Shown: piece by piece, positions 33,832 through 41,359 of the stretch | Layout: each line of letters opens with the position of its first letter | Position numbering within the stretch: position 1 is the stretch's first letter | Source: Mycolicibacterium sp. P1-18 | Lineage (GTDB): Bacteria > Actinomycetota > Actinomycetes > Mycobacteriales > Mycobacteriaceae | NCBI RefSeq assembly: GCF_008329535.1 | Contig: NZ_NPKR01000003.1 | Location: 1-64,000 of the forward strand | DNA length: 64,000 nt | Reading direction: 5' to 3' | The notes under the pieces: model-generated | Database searches by the model: none | Told to the model about the DNA's origin: nothing | Seen by the model: only the letters and a program-made list of their open reading frames with translations | Made by a program: the position numbers and the translations under genes

Positions 33832-35169
33832 ATGACCGTGCGTGACATCGACCCTTCGGTCAACGAGCCCGCAGACATGCGGAGGGTGACCCTGGCCGGC
33901 GGGCTGGGCACCCTGATCGAGTATTACGACTACGCCCTCTACGGCTACGTGTCGGCGATCATCGCGCCACTGTTCTTCCCCAACCAGGACCCGGTGGCGG
34001 CGCTACTCTCGGTGCTGGCGCTGTTCGCACTGTCCTACGTGATCAGACCGCTGGGTGGCATCTACTTCGGTTGGGTCGGTGATCGATTCGGGCGCAAGCG
34101 GGCGCTGCTGGTCACCATCATCGGAATTGGCATTGCCAGCACCACCATTGGGCTCCTGCCCACCTATGCGACGGTGGGCGTGCTCGCGCCGATCCTGTTG
34201 TTCGTCGTCCGGATCGCGCAGGGATTCTTCGCAGGCGGTGAGGTCGGTGGTGCCGCCACCGTGATCGCCGAAGCGGCGCCGAACGGCCGCAAGTCCCGGT
34301 ACGCAGCGTTCGTGCCGATGGGCACGAATGGCGGCTTCGCCATCGCGTCGGCGGCCATCGGGGTGGTCTCGGGTCTGCTTGCGGCCGATCAGCTGAGCAG
34401 CTGGGGCTGGCGCATCCCGTTCCTGCTGGCCGCTCCACTGACCGTGATCTGCTACTTCGCCCGGCGCACGCTGCCGGACATCGACCGCAACGTCAAGAAG
34501 GCCAGCCACGGCTTCCCGTTGTTGTCGGCGTTGAAGTCCTATCCCGGCCCACTGGCCCAGGCGACCGCGCTCGGCATCGGCGTGCAGGGTGCCGCCTACA
34601 TCGGGTCCACGTTCATCGCGATCTATCTGGTGACCAACCTCGACTATCCGAAGGCGCCGGTCTACTGGATCACCGCCGGAGTCACGATCTTCGCCGTCGC
34701 ACTGATGCCCTTCACTGGTCGGCTCGCCGACCGCATCGGCCCCATCAAGGTCGCCGTCATCGGCCTGGTCGGCTACACCGTCGTGACCTACCCCGCGCTC
34801 CTGCTGATGGACCTGGGCAGCTTGGGCTTCGCCGGGCTCGGATACGCCCTCATCATGGTGAACATGGCGTTCCTGCAGGTGGCGTCGTACACCATCACGC
34901 CGCAGTTGTTCGACGACGAGGTGCGGTACACCGGTACCGCCCTCGCCACGAACATCTCGGTGGTGATCGCCGGCGGCACGGCGCCCTACATCGCCACGTG
35001 GCTCGTCAGCAGAACCGACAACCTGCGGTCGCCGTACTTCTTCGTGGCGTTGACGAGCCTCATCGGGCTGGTCGCGATCATCACCATCTGGCGGTACCGC
35101 CGCCACGGCCTGGAGCACGGCAGCCGGACGCAGAAGCCGGCGTCCTCGCCAGCGCCGACGGCGAACTGA
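33832..35169 (+). CDS. MHS-family MFS transporter (metabolite:H+ symporter)
   Basis: A 445-residue, 12-helix transporter of the KgtP/ProP-like metabolite:H+ symporter group. The first helix motif is GGLGTLIEYYDYALYGY. The loop 2-3 signature is FGWVGDRFGRKRAL, followed by IAQGFFAGGEVGGAATV in helix 4. These proteins import organic acids or zwitterions with protons. As the last gene of the IclR operon, 33 bases after denD, it should import the operon's substrate, most likely a small carboxylate. Confidence 0.88.
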   Translation: MTVRDIDPSVNEPADMRRVTLAGGLGTLIEYYDYALYGYVSAIIAPLFFPNQDPVAALLSVLALFALSYVIRPLGGIYFGWVGDRFGRKRALLVTIIGIGIASTTIGLLPTYATVGVLAPILLFVVRIAQGFFAGGEVGGAATVIAEAAPNGRKSRYAAFVPMGTNGGFAIASAAIGVVSGLLAADQLSSWGWRIPFLLAAPLTVICYFARRTLPDIDRNVKKASHGFPLLSALKSYPGPLAQATALGIGVQGAAYIGSTFIAIYLVTNLDYPKAPVYWITAGVTIFAVALMPFTGRLADRIGPIKVAVIGLVGYTVVTYPALLLMDLGSLGFAGLGYALIMVNMAFLQVASYTITPQLFDDEVRYTGTALATNISVVIAGGTAPYIATWLVSRTDNLRSPYFFVALTSLIGLVAIITIWRYRRHGLEHGSRTQKPASSPAPTAN

Positions 35170-35199
35170 GGACCGCTGGTCACGGAGCTCCCACGTTGT

Positions 35200-35244
35200 C
35201 GTATCGGTACGTATAGTCAAGCCTGATCTATACGAGTCGATACG
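35200..35244. promoter_or_regulatory. Large inverted repeat upstream of the AAA ATPase gene
   Basis: Arms 35200-35216 (CGTATCGGTACGTATAG) and 35228-35244 (CTATACGAGTCGATACG) are inverted copies, 14 of 17 bases matching, separated by 11 bases. The downstream arm ends 8 bases before the GTG start, so it overlaps the likely core promoter and leader. A dimeric repressor could bind each arm or both. The encoded protein has a winged-helix-like C-terminus, so autoregulation is possible. Confidence 0.6.
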
Positions 35245-35252
35245 GAGAACCG

Positions 35253-36398
35253 GTGCTGCCCAGTCCATACTCCCCCGGCGCGGTGCCCGTGTACCTCGCC
35301 GGCCGTGGCACCGAGCTTGAGACCATCCGCACCCGGCTGGCTCGCACCCGCATGCTGGGCCGTTCCGGAGGTCCGTTGCTGGCGTTCTACGGATCGCGTG
35401 GTCTCGGCAAGACGTCGCTGCTGCGGGCCGCCCAGCGCGAGGCCGCCGAGGCGGGCTACCTCACCGTGTGGGTGACCGGCAGGGACGACGCGGCGCTCGC
35501 GCCGGACCTCGCGGCGTCCCTGACCGAGGAGATCGGCCGCCGTTCGACGAGCCAGAAGGCCAAGAAGCTGCTGCAGAACCTCAGCAAGGTTCAGGTCGAG
35601 GTGGGCGTGCCGGGCGCCAAGGTCGGCGTCGAGGCCGACCGGACCCGGGCGACCGCCGCCGTCGAGCGCAACCTCGCCGAGGCCGGCAGGTTCGCCCGCG
35701 AGCACGAGCACCACGGACTCGCGGTGTTCGTCGACGAATTCCAGGAGGCCCAGCTGGCCGACCGCCGCTCCCTCCTGATCGCACTCCAGCACTTCGACGG
35801 CGCCCCGGAGGGCTACCCGGTGGCCATCATCGCCGCGGGCCTGCCGTCCCTGCTGGGCGCGGTTCCGGAGGCTGCGACCTTCGGCGAGCGCACCGACTTC
35901 GTCGAGATCGGCTTGCTCGGTGAGGTCGCCGTCGCCGAGGCGTTACGCCTGCCGGCGCAGGAACTCGGGGTGACGTGGTCGGACGACGCGATCCTCGCGG
36001 CGATCGACGCCGCCGCGGGCTATCCCCACCGCGTTCAGTTGATCGGCGACGCCGCATGGGAGGCGGGCCGACCGCAACGGGGCGACGCCATCGAGGAAGC
36101 GCACGTCAGACTGGGTGCCGAGCGCGCCGAACAGCGGATGGGCGCGGTGTTCCGCAGCCGGATGGCGAAGATCAATCCCGAGCAGCGCCGCGTCGTGATG
36201 GCCATGGCCGACCTGGGCGACCAGCCCGTATCGCGGGCCGCGCTCGCCGGCCGCCTCGGCATCTCCTCCGAGGCGTTGAGCCGCCCGCGGCAAGAACTCA
36301 TCGACCGCGGCCTGATCGAGTCGGCGGGACGGGGCATGCTCCGCTTCACCATTCCGGGCTTCGCGGCCTTCCTGCGGGCCCACCCCGATCTGGACTGA
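35253..36398 (+). CDS. AAA ATPase, Orc1/Cdc6-like with C-terminal winged helix
   Basis: A 381-residue STAND/ORC-type ATPase. The Walker A is GSRGLGKTSLLRAA, Walker B is GLAVFVDEFQEAQ, and IIAAGLPSLLG resembles sensor 1. The last part (about 305-378) is winged-helix-like: ALAGRLGISSEALSRPRQEL and IDRGLIESAGRGMLRFTIPG. The middle has an Ala/Lys/Glu-rich segment. This architecture is common in bacterial proteins annotated only as ATP-binding. Its function is unknown. No toxin, nuclease or integrase lies beside it. It stands alone between two unrelated operons, with its own operator-like inverted repeat. Confidence 0.8.
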   Translation: MLPSPYSPGAVPVYLAGRGTELETIRTRLARTRMLGRSGGPLLAFYGSRGLGKTSLLRAAQREAAEAGYLTVWVTGRDDAALAPDLAASLTEEIGRRSTSQKAKKLLQNLSKVQVEVGVPGAKVGVEADRTRATAAVERNLAEAGRFAREHEHHGLAVFVDEFQEAQLADRRSLLIALQHFDGAPEGYPVAIIAAGLPSLLGAVPEAATFGERTDFVEIGLLGEVAVAEALRLPAQELGVTWSDDAILAAIDAAAGYPHRVQLIGDAAWEAGRPQRGDAIEEAHVRLGAERAEQRMGAVFRSRMAKINPEQRRVVMAMADLGDQPVSRAALAGRLGISSEALSRPRQELIDRGLIESAGRGMLRFTIPGFAAFLRAHPDLD

Positions 36399-36404
36399 CC
36401 CTGC

Positions 36405-36572
36405 TTAGAACGGACCGGCCCCGGCATGGCCGTCGTAGTCGACGTCGGCGATCTCAGACGTCTCCTCCGGTTCGCCCTCGGGCGGAGGCTCGTCGGGCAC
36501 CTTGCCCGTGGGCCAGTCGGTGGCCGTCACCGGCGGGGGCGGATCGGGCAGCGGCGCGTCGGCGGTCGTCAT
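36405..36572 (-). CDS. Small acidic proline-rich protein (55 residues)
   Basis: A 55-codon reading frame from ATG 36572 to TAA 36405. The predicted protein starts MTTADAPLPDPPPPVTATDW and ends DYDGHAGAGPF. It is acidic, proline-rich and without membrane helices, probably disordered. The codon usage is GC3-rich like its neighbours. It converges on the AAA ATPase gene with 6 bases between stops. A TAATAC-like -10 lies just upstream of the start, so a short or leaderless transcript is possible. The function is unknown. Confidence 0.55.
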   Translation of the reverse strand: MTTADAPLPDPPPPVTATDWPTGKVPDEPPPEGEPEETSEIADVDYDGHAGAGPF

Positions 36573-36670
36573 CGTCGGGTATTACCCGGGGGGCCCGTCG
36601 GCCATGCCCGGGGCCGCGGTTACGCCCATCTCCACTTCGTGAACCGGCCCGCGGGACGGCGCGCCAGCCG

Positions 36671-36690
36671 GTAATATATCAACTGATGAT
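36671..36690. promoter_or_regulatory. TATATCA operator upstream of sdaA
   Basis: The sequence GTAATATATCAACTGATGAT lies about 85 bases before sdaA. It shares the RTATATCA core with sites at 43108, 43244, 47366 and 48144. All are in promoters of the methylated-glycine island, so it is a candidate site for one of the two FCD-type GntR regulators. Confidence 0.55.
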
Positions 36691-36771
36691 CACTTCGACC
36701 GCCGGTGCCAAGCACCCCACGACGGCGGATGATCGAACCATGCACCACCGGTACCTCGGAAGGCCCGTCTC

Positions 36772-38160
36772 ATGACGATCAGCGTGTTCGAACTGTTCTC
36801 GATCGGCATCGGACCGTCGAGTTCGCACACGGTCGGACCGATGCGAGCCGCGGCGCGATTCGTCGCCGACCTGGAGACCCTCGGTGCGCAGCGCGACACC
36901 GCCGACGTCCGCGTCGACCTCTACGGCTCGCTGGCTGCCACCGGCGCGGGACACGGCACCATGACGGCGATCCTGCTCGGTCTGCAGGGTCTCCTTCCCG
37001 AGGAACTCGAGACCGAGGAGATGGAGCGACGCATCGCCGAGATGCGCGCCACCGGCCGCATCGCCCTGGGCGGCACGCGGGACGTCGCGCTCACCGAGGA
37101 CGACTTCGTCCTGCGGCCGTTGACGATGCTGCCCTTCCATCCGAACGCGCTGACGATCACCGCGCGCGACGGCGCCGGTGCCGAACTGCACCGGGAGACC
37201 TACTTCTCGGTCGGCGGCGGCTTCGTCGTCACCGAAGCCGAAAGCCGCGAGACCGCCTCGGAGCGGGTCGACCGGCACCCGTCGAGCTTCGGCTCCGCCA
37301 AGCAGCTGCTCGAGCTGTGCCACGAGAAGAACTGCAAGATCAGCGATCTCATGCTCGACATCGAACGCGCCAGCCGCCCGGAACCCGAGATCAGGGCGCG
37401 ACTCCTGCACATCCGCGACGTCATGGTGGAGTGCGAACTGCGCGGCGTGCAGCGCGGCGGCAACCTCCCGGGCGCGCTGCAGGTCCGCCGCCGGGCCAAG
37501 GACTGGTTCGAGCGCCTTAAGGAGGAAGATCCCGACCGCAGCCCGGAGTTCGCCGAGGACTGGGTGAACCTGGTGGCCCTGGCGGTCAACGAGGAGAACG
37601 CCTCCGGCGGCCGCATCGTCACCGCGCCCACCAACGGCGCTGCGGGGATCGTGCCCGCGGTACTGCACTACGCGATGCACTACACCCCCGCGGGCAGACG
37701 CGACCGCGACGAGACGGCGGTCCGCTTCCTGCTGGCCGCCGGCGCGATCGGTTCGCTCTACAAGGAGCGCGCGTCGATCTCCGGCGCCGAAGTGGGCTGT
37801 CAGGGCGAAGTCGGCTCGGCGGCGTCCATGGCGGCGGCCGGTCTCGCCGAAACACTGGGCGGCACAGCAGAACAAGTCGAGAACGCCGCCGAGATCGCCA
37901 TGGAGCACAGCCTCGGGCTGACGTGCGATCCCATTGGCGGACTCGTTCAGATTCCGTGCATCGAGCGCAACGCCATCTCGGCCGGCAAGGCGATCAACGC
38001 GGCGCGGATGGCGCTGCGTGGCGACGGCACCCACCGCGTCAGCCTCGACCAGGTCATCGAGACGATGCGGACCACCGGCGCCGACATGCATTCCAAGTAC
38101 AAGGAGACCTCCACCGGCGGCCTGGCGGTCAACGTGCCGGTCAACTACGTCGAATGCTGA
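36772..38160 (+). CDS. sdaA: L-serine ammonia-lyase (single-chain, [4Fe-4S])
   Basis: A 462-residue serine deaminase. N-terminal signature is [19 protein letters not shown]. The catalytic domain includes [20 protein letters not shown], and the cluster cysteines lie in [23 protein letters not shown] and IPCIERN. It converts L-serine to pyruvate and ammonia. In this island it would finish the route sarcosine to glycine to serine to pyruvate. It is separately transcribed, behind a TATATCA-type site, and converges on the Rieske operon. Confidence 0.94.
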   Translation: MTISVFELFSIGIGPSSSHTVGPMRAAARFVADLETLGAQRDTADVRVDLYGSLAATGAGHGTMTAILLGLQGLLPEELETEEMERRIAEMRATGRIALGGTRDVALTEDDFVLRPLTMLPFHPNALTITARDGAGAELHRETYFSVGGGFVVTEAESRETASERVDRHPSSFGSAKQLLELCHEKNCKISDLMLDIERASRPEPEIRARLLHIRDVMVECELRGVQRGGNLPGALQVRRRAKDWFERLKEEDPDRSPEFAEDWVNLVALAVNEENASGGRIVTAPTNGAAGIVPAVLHYAMHYTPAGRRDRDETAVRFLLAAGAIGSLYKERASISGAEVGCQGEVGSAASMAAAGLAETLGGTAEQVENAAEIAMEHSLGLTCDPIGGLVQIPCIERNAISAGKAINAARMALRGDGTHRVSLDQVIETMRTTGADMHSKYKETSTGGLAVNVPVNYVEC

Positions 38161-38176
38161 GACCGCCAGCCGACGG

Positions 38177-38398
38177 CTAGACGCGAAGGGCCCGAACGCG
38201 TTCCAAGAGATCGCGATCGGTCTCACCGAGCGTCGTCCCCGGGGTGTCGTCGAGGCCGATGACGGCGTCGAGCCGTCGCATCACGCGTTGCGCGCTGATG
38301 CCGAAGCAGGCGAAGGTCTGTTCGTCGGTCGGCTGCGAGCGGGGCCCGCACTCGACGACGAATTCGAGAATCCTTCTGTCATACCAATCCAGTCGCAT
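38177..38398 (-). CDS. Small helix-turn-helix protein, DUF3263-like
   Basis: A 73-residue protein. The pattern [14 protein letters not shown] followed by a helix and [16 protein letters not shown] resembles the small mycobacterial DUF3263 proteins, which have a helix-turn-helix-like core. It lies 10 bases downstream of the Rieske oxygenase gene, on the same strand, so it is probably the last gene of that operon. A role as a small regulator is possible but unproven. Confidence 0.65.
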   Translation of the reverse strand: MRLDWYDRRILEFVVECGPRSQPTDEQTFACFGISAQRVMRRLDAVIGLDDTPGTTLGETDRDLLERVRALRV

Positions 38399-38408
38399 CA
38401 GTCGCTCC

Positions 38409-39536
38409 TCAGGCGCCGAGCTTGGCGCGCAGCCAGTCGTGGAACTCGCCGAGATGGTGCTCGCTGGGAACGAGCACCCCGCCGTCGCGGTAGGTCCGCG
38501 AGCTCATCGCCGGCTGGCACCGCTCGCAGGCGTCGAAGTCCTGCTGGTTGACCCGGTGGAACAGTTCCACCGAGTGCCCGACGTCGCGGCCGGACTCGAC
38601 GACGTGGGGCATGTACAGCCAGTCGCATTCGACGACGGTCCGGTCGGCCGCCATCGGGAACATCCGGTGCACGATCACGTGATCGGGCACGAGGTTGACG
38701 AACACCTGAGGCCGCACGGTGATGGCGTAGTACCGGCGGTCCTGACCCTCGGTGACACCGGGAATGAGGTCGAGGCCCTCGGAGCCGTCGATCGTGAAAC
38801 CCTGGACTTCGTCGCCGAATTCGGCGCCGTGGCCGACGTAGTACTGCGCGGCGTAGCCGTCGGCGAACTCGGGCAGCACCTCCGTCAGCTCGGGGTGGAT
38901 CGTGGCGCAGTGGTAGCACTCCATGAAGTTCTCGATGACGAGCTTCCAGTTGGCCTTGACGTCGTAGGTGATCCGGCGACCCAGGCTCAGGTCGGCGACG
39001 CCATAGTGGTCGATCGACTCGACGTCGCCGAGCCGGTCGACGATCTCCTGCATCACGGTGGCCTCGAACGACGGCGGCTCGTCGGCCAGGCAGACCCAGA
39101 CGTAGCCCAGCCATTCACGCACCGCGATCGACCGCAATCCGTAGTCGGTGCGGTCGACGTCCGGCATCTTCGTCAGATTCGGCGCGGCGATCAGCTTGCC
39201 GTCGAGATCGTAAGTCCATGCGTGGTAGGGACATTGGAACGCCCGCTTGACCTCACCGCTGGCCTCGGTGCACAGCTGGGCGCCCCGGTGCCTGCACACG
39301 TTGAAGAACGCGCGCACCTCGCCCCTACGCGAACGGGTGACCAGCACGCTCTCGCGACCCAACGCCACGGTGCGGAAGGCACCCGGCTTGTCGAGGTCGG
39401 CCGCGCGGACGGCGCAGAACCACATGGTCTCGAAGACCTTCTCCTGCTCGAGGGCGAACACCGCGTCGTCGGTGTAGTAGTGCCCGGGCAGGGTGGCGAT
39501 GAGGCTGTCGGGGAGGGCGGGGGGAGCGGTGGTCAC
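38409..39536 (-). CDS. Rieske non-haem iron oxygenase alpha subunit (GbcA/CntA-like)
   Basis: A 375-residue oxygenase. The Rieske cluster ligands are C81-x-H83 and C102-x-x-H105. The mononuclear iron site lies in [16 protein letters not shown] with H209 and H214. A glutamate (E206) stands where ring-hydroxylating enzymes have the bridging aspartate, as in carnitine/betaine-type Rieske enzymes. AGGAG before GTG 39536 sets the start; the frame is open far upstream inside the reductase gene. Next to a BCCT transporter and dimethylglycine oxidase, demethylation of glycine betaine is the leading guess. Carnitine-, stachydrine- or choline-like substrates remain possible. Confidence 0.85.
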   Translation of the reverse strand: MTTAPPALPDSLIATLPGHYYTDDAVFALEQEKVFETMWFCAVRAADLDKPGAFRTVALGRESVLVTRSRRGEVRAFFNVCRHRGAQLCTEASGEVKRAFQCPYHAWTYDLDGKLIAAPNLTKMPDVDRTDYGLRSIAVREWLGYVWVCLADEPPSFEATVMQEIVDRLGDVESIDHYGVADLSLGRRITYDVKANWKLVIENFMECYHCATIHPELTEVLPEFADGYAAQYYVGHGAEFGDEVQGFTIDGSEGLDLIPGVTEGQDRRYYAITVRPQVFVNLVPDHVIVHRMFPMAADRTVVECDWLYMPHVVESGRDVGHSVELFHRVNQQDFDACERCQPAMSSRTYRDGGVLVPSEHHLGEFHDWLRAKLGA

Positions 39537-39570
39537 TGCGGAGCTCCTGGCGGGTCGGGGCGGACGGGGG

Positions 39571-40770
39571 TCAGACGCGGGCGGGCGCGGGCGCCAGCTG
39601 GCGGCGCCAGCGGCCGAACGAGCGGGGTTGGTCGACGGCGAGGACGGCGACCAGTCGGCCGTCACGCCGGTAGGTGGCCAGGAAGCAACGGGTGTCGCAG
39701 CTGCCCTCTTCGACGGTGATCTCGTCACCGCTGCGGGTGGCGCCCGCGAACTGGATGCGGGCGCCGTACTGGTCCGACCAGAAGTAGGGCGCCTTGACCG
39801 TCCCGCCCTGGTGCGCACCGCCGGCGAGCAGCGTCGCGACGGCGACTGCGGGCCGTTCGAGCGCACCGGTCCAGTGCTCCACCCGGTGCGCCGTGCCGTG
39901 CGCCTCGTCGTGCCAGGCCGCACAGTCGCCGACGGCCACGACGTGGGGAATCGCGGTCTCCCCGCCAGCGCCGCAGAGCACGCCGTTGCCGAGTTGCAGG
40001 CCGCTGCCCCGGAGCCATTCGACGTTGGCGATTCCGCCGATTCCCACGACGACCACGTCGGCGGGCAGATGGCGGCCGTCGGCGAGCTCGACACCGGTGA
40101 CGCGATCCGGGCCGGCCGATCCACGCAGGCGCCGATGCTCACCGGTGAGGCCGGCGACGGTGACGCCGCAGATCAGGGTCGTGCCGTTGGCCGTGTGCGC
40201 CGACGACACCACGCTGCCGAGTTGCTCGCCCAGCTGCACCGCCAGAGGCGTCGGCGCGGCCTCCACGACGGCGACGTCCAACCCGAGGGTGCGGGCGGTC
40301 GAGGCGACTTCGGCGCCGATGAAGCCGGCTCCGATGACCACCATTCGGGCGCCGGCGCGCAGGTCCTCGCGCAGCGCCAGCGCGTCGTCGACGGTTCGTA
40401 CCACGTGCACGCCGGCCAGCACGTCGGTGCCGGGCCAGCGCCGGGCCCTCGAGCCGGTGGCGAGGACGACGCCGTCGGCGTCGATTCGCGTTCCGTCCGC
40501 GAGTTCGATTGCGCCGCAGGAGGCGTCGAGCCGGGCTGCGGGCACGCCCAGCCGCCAGTCCGCGTCGAGGCCGTCGTCGTCGCACTCCAGGGCGAGGTCG
40601 GCCTCGGTCACGTCCCCGGCGAGGAACCCCTTCGACAGGGGCGGGCGGTCGTAGGGACGCCGGGACTCGTCGCCGACGATTGTGAGCCTGCCGTCGAAGC
40701 CCTGGGCGCGCAGCGCCCGTGCGGCCGACAGTCCCGCCAGCGACGCTCCGACGATCGCGACGTGCTTCAC
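39571..40770 (-). CDS. Ferredoxin reductase, FAD/NADH (BphA4-like)
   Basis: A 399-residue flavoprotein with two dinucleotide folds: VAIVGASLAGLSAARALRAQ at the start for FAD and VVIGAGFIGAEVASTARTLG near residue 150 for NADH. RPYDRPPLSKGFL and AVGDCAAW are characteristic of BphA4/CamA-type oxygenase reductases. It would pass electrons from NADH to the Rieske ferredoxin encoded just upstream. GTG 40770 overlaps the ferredoxin stop. The oxygenase gene follows 34 bases later. Confidence 0.9.
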   Translation of the reverse strand: MKHVAIVGASLAGLSAARALRAQGFDGRLTIVGDESRRPYDRPPLSKGFLAGDVTEADLALECDDDGLDADWRLGVPAARLDASCGAIELADGTRIDADGVVLATGSRARRWPGTDVLAGVHVVRTVDDALALREDLRAGARMVVIGAGFIGAEVASTARTLGLDVAVVEAAPTPLAVQLGEQLGSVVSSAHTANGTTLICGVTVAGLTGEHRRLRGSAGPDRVTGVELADGRHLPADVVVVGIGGIANVEWLRGSGLQLGNGVLCGAGGETAIPHVVAVGDCAAWHDEAHGTAHRVEHWTGALERPAVAVATLLAGGAHQGGTVKAPYFWSDQYGARIQFAGATRSGDEITVEEGSCDTRCFLATYRRDGRLVAVLAVDQPRSFGRWRRQLAPAPARV

Positions 40771-41129
40771 CGCGTCGCCCCGCCGGAGAGCCGGGACCGG
40801 ATGTCGGGTGGCAGGTTCGGCTTCTCGGTGCTGAGCTCGACGCGGATGAGGCCGTCCTCGACCGTGACGACGTGTGCGCGGACGGGCAGCTTGGCGGGCG
40901 GCGCGTCCACGGCACCGGTTCGCAGGTTGAACCGGGAGGCGTGCAGGGGACATTCGACCTCGCACCCCTCCACCCAGCCGTCGGCGAGCGACGCGTCCTG
41001 ATGTGAGCAGGTGTCGTCGATGGCGTACACCTCCCCGTCCTCGGTGTGAAACACCGCGATCGGCGGGACGGTCGCCACCCGCAGCGCTTCTCCGGGTGGC
41101 AGGTCGGCGAGTGGGCAGATGTCGATCAC
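40767..41129 (-). CDS. Rieske-type [2Fe-2S] ferredoxin (BphA3-like)
   Basis: A 120-residue Rieske ferredoxin. Cluster ligands are C41-x-H43 in CSHQDASL and C60-x-x-H63 in CPLHASRF. The family N-terminus PLADLPPGEALRV is clear. It is the first gene of the operon and would carry electrons from the reductase to the oxygenase. Glycine betaine demethylases of Pseudomonas are described as two-component (GbcA, GbcB), so the separate ferredoxin makes this a three-component version. A direct repeat lies 28 bases before the start. Confidence 0.92.
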   Translation of the reverse strand: MIDICPLADLPPGEALRVATVPPIAVFHTEDGEVYAIDDTCSHQDASLADGWVEGCEVECPLHASRFNLRTGAVDAPPAKLPVRAHVVTVEDGLIRVELSTEKPNLPPDIRSRLSGGATR

Positions 41130-41156
41130 GAGGAGACCCTTCCGTGAGACCGTTGG

Positions 41157-41190
41157 TGCGTATTACGCAACGGCACTCGTATTACGCAAC
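41157..41190 (-). promoter_or_regulatory. Direct repeat operator of the Rieske operon
   Basis: CGTATTACGCAAC occurs twice, at 41159-41171 and 41178-41190, with a 19-base period, upstream of the ferredoxin start. Each copy has a palindromic heart; the first contains TGCGTATTACGCA. The motif differs from the TATATCA site of the rest of the island. A separate regulator may therefore control the oxygenase operon. Confidence 0.55.
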
Positions 41191-41324
41191 AGTCTGCGGG
41201 CATACCACACCCCTTGTCAAGAGTGGGGAGCCAGTTCTCCAGCCCACCGCAGAACGGCTCTGGGACGAAAAGGTCGTTGTCGGACAACGCGATACGACGC
41301 GAGAACGACCTCCGGGCGCGCCGA

Positions 41325-41350
41325 AGGGCGGCCCCGATCGGGACCGCCCT
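41325..41350 (-). terminator. GC-rich hairpin after the BCCT transporter gene
   Basis: Inverted arms AGGGCGGCCCCGA and TCGGGACCGCCCT pair at 12 of 13 positions and lie 10 bases downstream of the BCCT stop codon. No T-tract follows, as is common for mycobacterial terminators. It would also insulate the adjacent Rieske operon promoter. Confidence 0.55.
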
Positions 41351-41359
41351 CCGAGCGAA

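Noticed and set aside
26012..35169. Complete D-erythronate pathway
   Set aside because: DenD-like and OtnK-like genes are present, but OtnC and OtnI are not. Two CoA-transferases and a MaoC protein are unexplained by that route.
35253..36398. AAA ATPase as part of a defence system
   Set aside because: No nuclease, toxin or other defence partner is adjacent; the neighbours are a transporter and sdaA.
39537..40142. Upstream extension of the Rieske oxygenase frame
   Set aside because: It overlaps the reductase gene, and AGGAG before GTG 39536 gives a clean start.
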